Below, piece after piece: positions 1 through 8,898 of a DNA stretch of 15,410 nt. Origin of the DNA: Candidatus Bathyarchaeota archaeon (GTDB lineage: Archaea; Thermoproteota; Bathyarchaeia; 40CM-2-53-6); the NCBI GenBank assembly GCA_005883695.1, contig VBBV01000015.1, positions 1-15,410 on the forward strand. Reading direction: 5' to 3'. Numbering within the stretch: position 1 is the stretch's first letter; each line of letters begins with the position of its first letter. The notes under the pieces are model-generated. The model was given only the letters and a program-made list of their open reading frames with translations. It ran no database searches and was not told the DNA's origin. A program made the translations under genes and the position numbers.

Positions 1-528
1 CTTCGTATAGTCTATGGGTGCAACGGGATACTTGGGGGTCAACTCTTGCTGAGACATGACCACTCTTCCGCCCCAACAATCCACGACGACATCGAACCCC
101 TTGGTTCTGCAAGCTACGAGAAACGCCTGTCTCCCACCTGAGCAAGTGCCGAACACTCCAGCCTTGCCATTGCTCTGCGGAAGAGATTTCAGGTAACTCA
201 AACTTTCTGTTATATCGCCAACGACATCATCGTCGGGCACTCCTCCTGCGGCCCGTGCCTTCGCAGCAATATCCTCTGGCGCACCGTGGCCGAACTGGTA
301 GTAGATATTGGGGCTAATTGCTAGGGAGCCATGATGGGCGAACTTTAGAGTGGTCTCTCGATACCATTCGTCCCATCCAGGGGCGTGATGAATTAGCACA
401 ACTCCAGGGAAGGGTCCTGAGCCCAGAGGCCGGGCGAAGTACGCGTTGATAATCGTGGCATTGTGTCCAGGAACCGTTACGGTTTCTGCTATCATTCCTT
501 CGTACATATCTGTCCGATACTTGTGCAT
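1..528 (-). CDS. Dienelactone hydrolase family protein, C-terminus cut by window edge
   Basis: This is an alpha/beta-hydrolase of the dienelactone hydrolase (DLH, COG0412) type. I translated it from the reverse strand: 176 codons run from ATG at 528 to the window edge with no stop. The N-terminus has the beta-strand pattern of the family (PGVVLIHHAPG, residues 41-51), then the nucleophile elbow GTCSGG with Cys129. A cysteine here, rather than serine, is typical of true DLH enzymes. The Asp and His of the triad would lie beyond position 1, since family members are usually about 230-250 residues. An in-frame TAA lies 45 bases upstream of the ATG and no other ATG or GTG lies between them, which supports this start. 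It is divergent from the aminopeptidase gene. The substrate is unknown; family members hydrolyse lactones and small esters. Family assignment is confident, specificity is not. Confidence 0.85.
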   Translation of the reverse strand, partial: MHKYRTDMYEGMIAETVTVPGHNATIINAYFARPLGSGPFPGVVLIHHAPGWDEWYRETTLKFAHHGSLAISPNIYYQFGHGAPEDIAAKARAAGGVPDDDVVGDITESLSYLKSLPQSNGKAGVFGTCSGGRQAFLVACRTKGFDVVVDCWGGRVVMSQQELTPKYPVAPIDYTK

Positions 529-741
529 GTTCGATACTCGCTCGCTGTGGACGAAAAGGGGCAGGTTTGTTTAGCTTTTGCTCAAATTGCTTGACGAGCA
601 TATCAAGAGGCGGTTGCCGATGGGAAGCGATTTCGGCGAGACTTAGTCATTCTCGCCAAGTTACTCCTTGTGAGCGTGGGATCCCTACGTTCCCCGATGG
701 CCCTTAAGTACTCGATTGCAAATTCGAGCGTTTGGATTGTC

Positions 742-3135
742 ATGCAGGCAACTGCTCAAGCTGGGAAGGCTGTCCAACAAGTCAAAGAATACGACCTGTA
801 TCTGGACATTGATTTTGACGCTCTGAAATTCTCAGGAAAGGCGAGAATCGACATGAGCTCAACTGGAGATATCAGTCTAGACGCAGTAGATCTGGAGGTT
901 ACAAGTGTCAAAGCGACCGGTCGTAGTATGCAGTTCAAACAACATGGAAACGTCGTGGATATTCCGACCGGCCAATTCTCCGGACCGCTAGAAGTTGACT
1001 ACAAAGGAAAAGTCTCTGAGAGCCTGACCGGGTTCTACAAGGCTCCATACGGAGACAAGTACGTCCTAACAACACACTTCGAGGCGGGACACGCTCGTAG
1101 ACTACTCCCTTGCATCGATCATCCAGCCTACAAGGGGGAGTTCAAACTAACAGTACGCACGCGAAATGATCTCTCTGTAATCTCGAATATGCCGGTTGAA
1201 TCCGAGAGGAAGGAGGGGGACAAGAAGACGGTAGCTTTCCAGAAGACACCGAAGATGTCCACCTATCTTCTCTATCTCGGAATCGGCAGGTTCGAGGAGG
1301 ACAAGAATCGCCATAACAAGACAGAGTTGTATACGGCTTCAGTGGTCAAGCCTGAGGGCAAGATCAAGACGGGTCTCGCCTTCGAGGCAGCACAGAAATC
1401 TCTAGAATTTTACGAGAAGTATTTCGATATTCCATATGATCTGCCGAAGCTCCATCTGATCGCGGTCCCGGAGTTCGCTTATGGGGCGATGGAGAACTGG
1501 GGCGCGATAACCTTCCGAGAGATCTTGTTGCATGCCGACAAGGACACGAGCACATCGACTAAGAAGAGCATCGCTGAGGTAATCGCGCACGAGATTGCTC
1601 ACATGTGGTTCGGCGATCTTGTCACGATGAAATGGTGGGACGATCTCTGGCTTAACGAAAGCTTCGCGACCTTCATGGCCTACAAGGTGGTCGACTGGGC
1701 CTATCCACAATGGAAGATCTGGCAAGACTTCGTCAAGAACAGCACAGGTGGAGCGATGGCTCGCGACGCTCTGAAGAGTACACATCCCATGGAGGCCAGA
1801 GTCCGCTCTCCAGAAGAGGTTGAGGAACTCTTCGACGAGATTAGCTATGGCAAGGGTGCTAGCATTCTTCGCATGATCGAAGCATACATAGGTCCAGACA
1901 AGTTCCAGAAGGGTGTTAGCAGCTATCTCAAACAGTTCCGTTATTCCAACGCAGCCGGCCGCGACCTATGGAACCATCTTCAGCAAGCGTCAGGTGTTGA
2001 TGTTAGCCGCGTCATGGAGGAGTGGATCAGCAAGGTTGGATACCCAGTTGTCAAGGCTTCGCTGTCGCAAGGCAAGCTGGTGCTGGAGCAGGAGAGGTTC
2101 TTACTATCCGGGTCCAGAGAGAGGCAAACTTGGCCTATCCCTGTCTCAATAATGGTAGATGGGAAGATCCAGCAGCTGTTGCTCGACAAAGAGAGAGCTG
2201 ACGTCAGAGTTTCCAGTCCAAAATCTGTGAAGGTGAATGTTGAACGAACCGGTTTCTATAGGGTAGACTATCGTGGCGGCGATCTCCAGTCACTCGTCTG
2301 GGCCGGCAAACTGTCCGGGCTCGACCGGTATGGGCTTGCAAACGACGCTTGGGCCTTCCTCAGCTCAGGCAACATGAGTTGGAAAGAGTACCAGAGCCTC
2401 CTCGAACGATTCTCCAACGAAGAAGAGTATCTACCTGCATCTGAGGTGTCTGAACGGCTCACCACCTTATTCCAGATTGCCCCGAGAAAGATCGTCGATC
2501 TCTCGCGAAGATACCACAAGTCACAGCTCAGTATACTTGAGCGGAAAAAGGACGAGAACAGCTCCCTGCTCAAGGGGACCGTTGCTGTCCGACTCGCTCT
2601 CCTAGATGATACATACGCTCGCGAGGCGGGGGCGAAATTCAAGGATCTATCCACAGTAGAACCGGACATGAAACGAGCGGTGATCGTAGGTTATGCAAGA
2701 TCGTCCAATGATTACGACGGGCTCATCGAGCGGTACAATAAGAGTACCACAGACGAGGACCGTCTCAGATACTTGGAGGGACTCGCGAGTTTCAAGCGAC
2801 CCGACTTGGTCAGAAGAGTTCAGGACTGGGCGATGGCCGGCAACGTGAAACGTCAAGACATCGGGCGTGGACTACTCCAGTTCGCAACCGCAAACCCGGA
2901 TGCGCATGCCGTTACTTGGGAGTGGTTCAAGGACAATGTTGAGAAGCTTGACAAGATGTACGAAGGGACGGCCACACTCTCGGCCTATATGCGTGCATAC
3001 ATCTCCATCCTAGGTGTCGGTCGGGTCGGGGAAGTCGAGAAACTCTTCAGCGAACACAAACTAGCTGGAGCAGACGCAACACTTGAGAGGTTGAAGATAC
3101 ACGATAGGCTTGCAAAGGAGATAACAAAGGCTTAG
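742..3135 (+). CDS. M1 family zinc aminopeptidase, tricorn interacting factor F2/F3-like
   Basis: Cytoplasmic zinc metallopeptidase that removes N-terminal residues from short peptides. In Thermoplasma the F2/F3 homologues finish peptides released by the proteasome and tricorn. Residue numbers here count from the GTG at 670. The exopeptidase motif GAMEN is at 272-276. The zinc site HEIAH is at 307-311 with the third ligand Glu330 in LNES, exactly 18 residues after the second His. The catalytic Tyr393 lies in ISYGKGAS. The N-terminal beta domain carries the family pattern ARRLLPCIDHPAYK, and the C-terminal half matches the ERAP1-C-like helical domain. The open frame extends to GTG 670 (821 aa), but I prefer ATG 742 (797 aa): the extra 24 residues look non-homologous, F2/F3 proteins are about 780 aa and start shortly before the VKEYDLYLDID strand, and a TATA-like CTTAAGTA lies at 703-710. 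The gene is intact, with no signal peptide. Family assignment is near certain; tricorn partnership is inferred. Confidence 0.96.
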   Translation: MQATAQAGKAVQQVKEYDLYLDIDFDALKFSGKARIDMSSTGDISLDAVDLEVTSVKATGRSMQFKQHGNVVDIPTGQFSGPLEVDYKGKVSESLTGFYKAPYGDKYVLTTHFEAGHARRLLPCIDHPAYKGEFKLTVRTRNDLSVISNMPVESERKEGDKKTVAFQKTPKMSTYLLYLGIGRFEEDKNRHNKTELYTASVVKPEGKIKTGLAFEAAQKSLEFYEKYFDIPYDLPKLHLIAVPEFAYGAMENWGAITFREILLHADKDTSTSTKKSIAEVIAHEIAHMWFGDLVTMKWWDDLWLNESFATFMAYKVVDWAYPQWKIWQDFVKNSTGGAMARDALKSTHPMEARVRSPEEVEELFDEISYGKGASILRMIEAYIGPDKFQKGVSSYLKQFRYSNAAGRDLWNHLQQASGVDVSRVMEEWISKVGYPVVKASLSQGKLVLEQERFLLSGSRERQTWPIPVSIMVDGKIQQLLLDKERADVRVSSPKSVKVNVERTGFYRVDYRGGDLQSLVWAGKLSGLDRYGLANDAWAFLSSGNMSWKEYQSLLERFSNEEEYLPASEVSERLTTLFQIAPRKIVDLSRRYHKSQLSILERKKDENSSLLKGTVAVRLALLDDTYAREAGAKFKDLSTVEPDMKRAVIVGYARSSNDYDGLIERYNKSTTDEDRLRYLEGLASFKRPDLVRRVQDWAMAGNVKRQDIGRGLLQFATANPDAHAVTWEWFKDNVEKLDKMYEGTATLSAYMRAYISILGVGRVGEVEKLFSEHKLAGADATLERLKIHDRLAKEITKA

Positions 3136-3339
3136 ACTTCAATCACTCTGAACTTGAGCAGCAAAGTTTTTGCCACTACTCTTTGGGTTGCAAAGCGTTT
3201 CGAGCTTGTTGCTCTAATTTCTTCCTAGACTATCAGGAACGTTCTCTTAAGCTCAAGAATTCTGCACGAGTAGTATCGAAGCGCTTTTGAGACAGCCTTC
3301 CTTTCGGAAGCATGACGCGTCGGGGTAGAGTTAGGATTC
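3136..3339. other. Intergenic region between aminopeptidase and GH15 genes
   Basis: This stretch of 204 bases contains no ORF worth calling. Just after the aminopeptidase stop there is a short palindrome, GCAAA/TTTGC (3161-3173), containing a run of five T. It could act as a weak archaeal T-rich terminator, but it is too short to be sure. No clear TATA box stands at the expected distance before the GH15 start. Confidence 0.35.
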
Positions 3340-5193
3340 TTGTCTGATAGGCTGAATTCTGCGGGCGGTTACAAGCCCATCAGCGATTACGGGGTCATCG
3401 GAGATATGCACACTGCGGCACTCGTTGGACTTGACGGTTCCATTGACTGGTACTGTGCGCCAAGGTTCGACTCTCCTAGTGTGTTCGCCGCTCTGCTCGA
3501 CTCGCAAAAGGGAGGCAGATTCCAGCTATCTCCAACGGGGAAGTTCACGACAAAGCAGAGTTATGGAGGCGACACGAATGTGTTAGCGACCACGTTCGAT
3601 TCCCAAGAGGGACGCATCCGGCTTACAGACTTCATGCCTTGCTTCATGGAAAAGGGAGAGCTGAAAGGATTCCAAGAACTCCACAGAATTGTCGATTGCC
3701 TCGAGGGCGCTCCTGGACTTAGAATCACTTTTCAACCACGTTTCAACTACGCTCGCGGAAACACGATCATACGAGAAACCCGAGACGGATGCCTGGCGAG
3801 GAATCAAAGACACCACATCAGTCTAGCCTCGTCCGTAAAGCTACTTGTCTCTGACAAGGATCTACTGGTGAACGACTTCCAGCTGTCCCGAGGTCAGAGA
3901 ATCGTCTTCGTCCTCAAGTGGGGAAACAGCTCATCAACACCTGCGGCGAGATATGAAACAAGTAGGAAGCTATCAAAGACATTATCCTACTGGAAACGAT
4001 GGGTTAGCCACGTCAAGTACCAGGGCCCGTATCGGGCACATGTCGTAAGATCATGCCTCGTGCTGAAAATGCTACAGTATGCTCCGACCGGGGCGATGGT
4101 GGCGGCCGTTACCACCTCTCTACCGGAGAGCATTGGAACTTTGCGGAATTGGGACTATCGATATTCTTGGATCAGGGACAACGCTCTCTCCGTCTGGGCG
4201 TTAAGTGAGGCAGGAGCCACAAGGGAGGCCCTAGAGTACACTAGATGGATGATCAATGTTCGACGTCATTCCAAGGAGAGGTTGCAGATAATGATGGGCA
4301 TTGGAGGTGAAAGAGAGATCCCTGAGATTACCCTGGACCATCTCGAAGGCTACCGGCGTTCGAGCCCAGTGCGGGTCGGGAACGCGGCGTACAAGCAGCT
4401 GCAGTTGGACATATACGGTATTCTCGCTGATTCCATGTATTATCTACACCGCGCGCAAGGATGGACCACCAAGCAAGTATACGAAAACCTGGTGAAGTAT
4501 TCGGCCGATCAGGCAGCAGCGGAATGGGAAAAGTCCGACAGCGGAATATGGGAGATGCGCGAGCCGAGATCGTTCGTGGAGTCGAAGATGTGGTGCTACG
4601 TCGCCCTCGACCGGGCGATGAAGATAGCTCGAGACCTAGGATACGACGAAGACTGGCGGAGATGGGAGCCTGTGAAGAAGGAGATCAAGAGTCAGATTCT
4701 GTCCAATGGATGGTCAGACAAGAAGAAGGCTTTCACGATGGTTCTCGGGGGGGACGACCTCGATGCAGCTAATCTCCTCATGCCCCTAGTAGGGTTTCTG
4801 CCGGCTAGGGATCCCAAGATGACCTCGACAATCCAGCACATTCGAGAAGAGCTGTCCAAGGGCGATCTAATCTACAGATACAACGTGGATGATGGCCAAC
4901 TGGGAAAGGAGGGTGCTTTCACAGTGTGCAGCTTCTGGATGGTAGACTGCCTAACACGGCTAGGAAAGTTAGGTGAAGCAGAAGGACTATTGAATCAGTT
5001 ATTGAAACGGGCGAATCACTTAGGATTGTACTCGGAAGAGATTGATCCTGACACCGGTGAAGCATTGGGGAACTTTCCGCAAGCCTATACTCACATGGGT
5101 TTGATAACAGCCTCCGTTCGTCTCGAGGAGGCACGTCGAAAGACCGGGTTCATGCGCTATGCCCGTGCTCTATCTAACAGAATCAGTCGCTAG
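3340..5193 (+). CDS. Glycoside hydrolase family 15 protein (trehalase or glucoamylase)
   Basis: Inverting alpha-glucosidase of family GH15; 617 aa, the normal length for the prokaryotic two-domain type. The N-terminal beta-sandwich opens with SDYGVIGDMHTAALV and DGSIDW (16-37). The (alpha/alpha)6 barrel carries RNWDYRYSWIRD (269-280), GGEREIPE (322-329) and VGNAAYKQLQLDIYG (346-360). By comparison with fungal glucoamylase, Glu405 in GIWEMR is the likely general acid and Glu566 in YSEEID the likely general base; both are present, so the enzyme should be active. GH15 members in Thermoplasma and Sulfolobus have been characterised as trehalases, and the convergent neighbour makes trehalose, so trehalase is a serious candidate. 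Glucoamylase or glucodextranase activity cannot be excluded. The TTG at 3340 is chosen because the family N-terminus begins within about 12 residues of it. No signal peptide is seen, so it is probably cytoplasmic. Confidence 0.94.
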   Translation: MSDRLNSAGGYKPISDYGVIGDMHTAALVGLDGSIDWYCAPRFDSPSVFAALLDSQKGGRFQLSPTGKFTTKQSYGGDTNVLATTFDSQEGRIRLTDFMPCFMEKGELKGFQELHRIVDCLEGAPGLRITFQPRFNYARGNTIIRETRDGCLARNQRHHISLASSVKLLVSDKDLLVNDFQLSRGQRIVFVLKWGNSSSTPAARYETSRKLSKTLSYWKRWVSHVKYQGPYRAHVVRSCLVLKMLQYAPTGAMVAAVTTSLPESIGTLRNWDYRYSWIRDNALSVWALSEAGATREALEYTRWMINVRRHSKERLQIMMGIGGEREIPEITLDHLEGYRRSSPVRVGNAAYKQLQLDIYGILADSMYYLHRAQGWTTKQVYENLVKYSADQAAAEWEKSDSGIWEMREPRSFVESKMWCYVALDRAMKIARDLGYDEDWRRWEPVKKEIKSQILSNGWSDKKKAFTMVLGGDDLDAANLLMPLVGFLPARDPKMTSTIQHIREELSKGDLIYRYNVDDGQLGKEGAFTVCSFWMVDCLTRLGKLGEAEGLLNQLLKRANHLGLYSEEIDPDTGEALGNFPQAYTHMGLITASVRLEEARRKTGFMRYARALSNRISR

Positions 5194-5219
5194 TGAGCAC
5201 GCCGGATAGGGAAGAGGTT

Positions 5220-7430
5220 CTATGACTTGCCGGTCTTGTAGAGATCAGTGAGAAGTTGGATGACTTCTCGATGGTTTCTCAGGTTGAACTTGGCATAGGA
5301 TTTCGCAAGTCCTACCTTGATCGAATAGGCCTGATCTGGAATCGCCTCGAAGAGATCTTCGTCAGCCCAATCGTCGCCCATAGCCAACACGAAGTCGAAG
5401 TTCGTCTCTGCGAGAAGCAGCTTCGCGGCCATTCCTTTGTTTATTCCAACGTTTCTCACCTCGATTGACTTACTGCCCTGTAATACTTGGAGCTCAGTGT
5501 TTTCGGTGAAATAGGACAGTTCATCTGCGAGCTCTTTTGATCGCACATGTGCGAGTTCCGGGTCTGCTGCTCGGAAGTGCCAGACGAGGGAGAACTCCTT
5601 TTCCTCCAAGAGAGATCCTGGCAGTCGGTCCTCATAGCCTCGGAGGGTAGGTCGGACTTTCTCTTTCCAGTTGCTTTCGACCTTTATCGTTGGGACCCAG
5701 TCTTTGCTTTTTTGTCTGATCCAGGCTCCGTGCTCAGCAACGATTCCTAGATTGAGGGAGCCGAACCAATCCTGCAAGAGGGTTCGATTACGTCCGCTAA
5801 TTATTACCAGATTGTTTCGTGGATCTTCTGAGAGCGCATTGAGGACGGCTAGGAGGGTCTTTTCGGGGACTGCTGTTTCGGGACGTGCCTTGAATGGGGA
5901 CAGCGTCCCGTCGTAGTCTAGAAAGAGTATCCTGTTCTGCGAGGTATCATAGTCTCTGATCATCTTCTCTCTAGTCGCGGCGTCAAGTATCTTGGCACTG
6001 AATTTCTTTTGTTGTTGTTTGATCGATTGTAGTTTGCTCGTGAAATCCTGGCCCCATTTGATGACATCGTAGCGCTCCAGTCTGGTCTGCATTGCTTGGT
6101 TGCGGCGTACCTGCTCCGCTTCAGGCATCTCAAGGGCGGTCTTGATGGCGTCTACTATTTCGGAGGTGTCGTTGGGGTTTATGATCAGTGCCTCGCCAAG
6201 TTCCCTGGAGGCTCCTGTCATCTCGCTGAGTATCAGAACTCCTTTCTGGTCGGTTTTGGACGCGATGTATTCTTTGGCGACTAGGTTCATCCCATCTCGT
6301 AGAGGGGTTACTAGCGCGACGTCACTGATTGCAAAAAGGCTTAGCAGTTGATTGTAGGGCAGGAACCTGTACCGGTATACTATCGGGGTCCAGTCGATTG
6401 TCCCGAACTTTCCGTTGATGCTTCCAACGAGCTTGTCGATTTCTTCTTTCATCTGCTCATATTGTTCAGCTCCGAGTCTTGAAGGCACGACCGATAATAC
6501 TAGAACAACTTTCCGTTGCCATTGAGGGTGTCGATCGAGAAAGAATGCATATGCTTCCAGACGATGCTTGATCCCTTTGGTATAGTCAAGCCTGTCTTGG
6601 GACAGTATTATCTTGCGATTGCCGAGTCTCTCGCTGAGCCCGCGGCCCTCTTCCTGTATGTCGTCACTTTTCGCGAGGTTACGAATCTCGCGGTAATCAA
6701 CGCCCATTGGAAATGTGTCAATTTTTATCGTCCTTTCTCCGTCAATGAGCACCTGGCCGAAGCTGTGTTCGTAGCCTAGGATTCGGAGAATACATCTGAG
6801 GAAGTGTTGCGTGTAGTCTATTGTGTGAAATCCTATCAGGTCAGCTCCAAGAATGCCTTCCAATATTTCCCTGCGCCACGTGGTCGGGAGGGTACGGAAG
6901 ACGTCGTATGAGGGGAAGGGAGTGTGGAGGAAGAACCCGATTGGGATGTCAGGTAGCTTCTCTCTCAATAATTTAGGGAGAAGCATAAGATGATAGTCGT
7001 GGACCCAGACCGTATCGTTGGGCTGGTACGCTTTTAGGATGGAATCTCGAAAGGCCTCGTTCACCTTCACGTACTGCGTCCAGTCTTCTTCTCTGAACTT
7101 GGCGTATGTGGGAAAGTAGTGGAATAGAGGCCATACTGTGCTGTTGCAGAATCCTTGGTAGAATTTTTTCATGGTGTCAGCGTCGAGGAAGACCGGGCAG
7201 GCCCTTTGCTTGGCAGCCTTCGTTCTCAGTAATTCTCGAGAGCCTTCTTCGACCTCCATGCCCGGCCATCCAACCCAGAGGTAATCTGTTCCGGAGGGGT
7301 CTTGTCTTGCCCACTCCAAGTACGCGGTCAATCCAGAGACGAGACCGCCCGGGCTGGCATGGAACACTAGTTTGTTGTCGCGATCGCTGACCGTGAAAGG
7401 CAGTCTATTGGATACGACTAAAAGTGTCAT
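5220..7430 (-). CDS. Bifunctional trehalose-6-phosphate synthase/phosphatase (OtsA-OtsB fusion)
   Basis: One 736-aa polypeptide carries both steps of the OtsA/OtsB pathway: NDP-glucose plus glucose-6-phosphate to trehalose-6-phosphate, then dephosphorylation to trehalose. Residues 1-470 form the GT20 synthase: SNRLP (7-11), the glycine loop GGLVSGL (28-34), WVHDYHLMLLP (142-152), phosphate-binding Arg280 and Lys285 in SQDRLDYTKG, and RDGMNLVAKEY (378-388). Residues about 497-736 form a HAD-type phosphatase: motif I LDYDGTL with Asp505 (nucleophile) and Asp507, motif II ISGR (544-547), EHGAW (566-570) and the Mg-binding GDDWADED (685-692). All key residues are present, so both halves should work. 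A Gln/Lys-rich linker (471-476) joins the domains. The stop lies 26 bp from the GH15 stop. Similar fusions occur in Thermoplasma and other archaea. The product is a compatible solute or reserve; regulation is not evident. Confidence 0.96.
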   Translation of the reverse strand: MTLLVVSNRLPFTVSDRDNKLVFHASPGGLVSGLTAYLEWARQDPSGTDYLWVGWPGMEVEEGSRELLRTKAAKQRACPVFLDADTMKKFYQGFCNSTVWPLFHYFPTYAKFREEDWTQYVKVNEAFRDSILKAYQPNDTVWVHDYHLMLLPKLLREKLPDIPIGFFLHTPFPSYDVFRTLPTTWRREILEGILGADLIGFHTIDYTQHFLRCILRILGYEHSFGQVLIDGERTIKIDTFPMGVDYREIRNLAKSDDIQEEGRGLSERLGNRKIILSQDRLDYTKGIKHRLEAYAFFLDRHPQWQRKVVLVLSVVPSRLGAEQYEQMKEEIDKLVGSINGKFGTIDWTPIVYRYRFLPYNQLLSLFAISDVALVTPLRDGMNLVAKEYIASKTDQKGVLILSEMTGASRELGEALIINPNDTSEIVDAIKTALEMPEAEQVRRNQAMQTRLERYDVIKWGQDFTSKLQSIKQQQKKFSAKILDAATREKMIRDYDTSQNRILFLDYDGTLSPFKARPETAVPEKTLLAVLNALSEDPRNNLVIISGRNRTLLQDWFGSLNLGIVAEHGAWIRQKSKDWVPTIKVESNWKEKVRPTLRGYEDRLPGSLLEEKEFSLVWHFRAADPELAHVRSKELADELSYFTENTELQVLQGSKSIEVRNVGINKGMAAKLLLAETNFDFVLAMGDDWADEDLFEAIPDQAYSIKVGLAKSYAKFNLRNHREVIQLLTDLYKTGKS

Positions 7431-7717
7431 GCCTATCTCGTCTTCGGGATTTTTTCTCAGAGGGTCTAACTATCCATTAAGATTGTTAGTAACCCATCCC
7501 TAAACCAGCCCAGTATAGGGTCGAACATGTCAATTCTATCCTTTCTCGAAGGAACACCGCTTAGCACGATTCTCATACTAGCTGACATTGGAATCTGTTG
7601 GGAGGGCTAAGAAGTCGTAAGAGAAGTCAGTGCAACCAAGATGAAGCCTCTAACGAGAATTCGAGGAGAAACTACAAGGGATTTTGACACCTAGAACTAG
7701 TGCCATGGTCATAATCG
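7431..7717. other. Divergent promoter region between TPS/TPP and cupin genes
   Basis: This is 287 bases of non-coding DNA that must hold the start signals of both the trehalose gene (minus) and the cupin gene (plus). An A-rich GAAAAAAT on the minus strand (7449-7456) is about 23 bases from the TPS start and could be a poor TATA box. A loose inverted repeat CTTAGC/GCTAAG (near 7560 and 7606) is visible. Nothing else stands out. Confidence 0.4.
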
Positions 7718-8101
7718 ATGAAGGAAATTGAGGTCGTTCGCAGTTCAGAACTGAAATCAGGTTATTCGACTCCAGGGATCGTTCGTGAGAAAGCGTTTGA
7801 GTCAATCCACCGATACATCATTGTGTCACGGACAAGGATTGCCGGCGGAGCAGTATCGGACTGGCACCATCACGGAACAAGACATCTCTACGGGTTTCTG
7901 GAAGCCGGGCTCATGCGGTTAGAATACGGCTTGAAAGGTGCTAGCGCTGTTGAGGTGGGACAGGGAGATTTCTTCTACATTCCCCCGCGCCTAGTTCAGC
8001 GCGACGTGAATCCGAACAGAGAACAAGAGCTCGTAGTCGTAAACATTCTAGTAGGCAGGGGAGAACCAGTCATTAATGTCAAGAGTCCCAAGCAAGCTTG
8101 A
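7718..8101 (+). CDS. Small single-domain cupin protein
   Basis: A 127-aa protein that is essentially one cupin beta-barrel. Cupin motif 1 is at residues 44-64: Gly44, then His50 and His52 at the classical G-X5-H-X-H spacing, inside WHHHGTRHLYGFLEAG. The usual Glu ligand position is occupied by His56. Motif 2 starts at Gly83-Asp84 and runs through Pro89 to Asn98; the expected His is Gln94 and the expected Gly is Arg91. The metal site, if any, would thus be 3 His plus Gln rather than the standard 3 His plus Glu. There is no signal peptide and no second domain, so this could be a small metal-binding enzyme or a ligand sensor; no substrate can be named. The ATG at 7718 is the first reasonable start. 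The 3' end overlaps the next possible ORF by 26 bases. Confidence 0.85.
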   Translation: MKEIEVVRSSELKSGYSTPGIVREKAFESIHRYIIVSRTRIAGGAVSDWHHHGTRHLYGFLEAGLMRLEYGLKGASAVEVGQGDFFYIPPRLVQRDVNPNREQELVVVNILVGRGEPVINVKSPKQA

Positions 8102-8348
8102 CTTGCGCAAAATAGACGAAGGAAAGCATGCAGCAGATATCGAGCTCAAAACAACTGAAGGAGCGAGTACTTGTTGGAAAGTTGCTGCCCAAGCGCTATC
8201 AGAGAGCCATAGAGACGGCCACTTTCAGGATAAAGCGGTCCCCATGGACACACTGACGGTGAATGACCTTCAGATAACAGTCGAAAAATCGGAGACTTCT
8301 TGCCTCAACTTCTACACGAAAAAGGAGCAACGGGGCGGGTTACAGTAG
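8076..8348 (+). CDS. Hypothetical small protein, 90 aa
   Basis: I do not recognise this protein. It is hydrophilic and rich in Lys, Asp, Glu and Thr, with two Cys, no membrane helix and no signal peptide. Codon use looks like that of the neighbouring genes. The ATG start overlaps the cupin end by 26 bases; a TTG at 8103 just past the cupin stop would remove the overlap and leave 81 aa. If real, it is probably co-transcribed with the cupin gene. It ends 12 bp before the convergent gene. It may be spurious. Confidence 0.5.
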   Translation: MSRVPSKLDLRKIDEGKHAADIELKTTEGASTCWKVAAQALSESHRDGHFQDKAVPMDTLTVNDLQITVEKSETSCLNFYTKKEQRGGLQ

Positions 8349-8360
8349 TGTTAACGGGCG

Positions 8361-8867
8361 CTACTTCCATTTTTTAGGGTCCCAGTCGCTGAGAGAATCA
8401 ATGTTTATTTTCTCAGCTTTGAGCGCGGTCTTCAGTGCTGCTAGGACGCTCGCGAATGTGTAGCCTGCTCCAAGACGGAGAACATGATGGGTAACAGGTT
8501 GCTTGTGCAGTTGGTAGACCGAATCTGTGGGGAAGGATGAGTTGAGCCAGAAGATAATCGGATTCTTTAGCTTCCCATTGTAGGGAACCAGCCGGTCAGC
8601 CACGAGACGATTCGGGGGATTATCGCGTGCGTGAAGTCTCTCGTCGAATTCGAAGCTCTGGCCAACTTGGACCATTGCCGTTCCTCTCCGAGCATTCAAG
8701 GATACTTGGGGCGATAGCACGCAAGCCGGACACTTAGACAGCCAGTCTCTCAACTGATTCTCATAAGACTGTACAGCGCTAGTGAAGGAGCTCATTATCT
8801 GCCATAGGCCGACGCTTGATAATAGAGTTGTCGACCCTGCGACACTTTGGAAACAGCCTTGGAACAT
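8361..8867 (-). CDS. Hypothetical protein, 168 aa (or 144 aa from an internal Met)
   Basis: No family is recognised. Codon use is even and gene-like across the frame, and no competing ORF exists on the other strand, so I think it is real. The first 24 residues are Gly/Ser/Leu-rich with no match to the rest; Met25 (MSSFTSAV) may be the true start, giving a soluble protein. Visible features are one CPAC pair (about residues 47-50 of the long form), a central Arg/Asp-rich stretch, and a C-terminal amphipathic helix of the type ASVLAALKTALKAE followed by a Trp-rich tail. A TATA-like ACTTAAAG lies on the minus strand at 8899-8906, about 35 bases before the upstream ATG, which favours the long form. 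It converges on the cupin-linked ORF. Function unknown. Confidence 0.65.
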   Translation of the reverse strand: MFQGCFQSVAGSTTLLSSVGLWQIMSSFTSAVQSYENQLRDWLSKCPACVLSPQVSLNARRGTAMVQVGQSFEFDERLHARDNPPNRLVADRLVPYNGKLKNPIIFWLNSSFPTDSVYQLHKQPVTHHVLRLGAGYTFASVLAALKTALKAEKINIDSLSDWDPKKWK

Positions 8868-8898
8868 TGCGGCCCCAGCACACTTCGGCCCATTGTCC

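Noticed and set aside
314..601. Minus-strand ORF of 95 aa at the left end
   Set aside because: It is out of frame with the hydrolase frame (1-528), which has clear DLH motifs; this frame is Arg/Ser-rich nonsense.
1364..1785. Minus-strand ORFs inside the aminopeptidase gene
   Set aside because: They lie antisense to the catalytic core, which is fully explained by the plus-strand M1 motifs.
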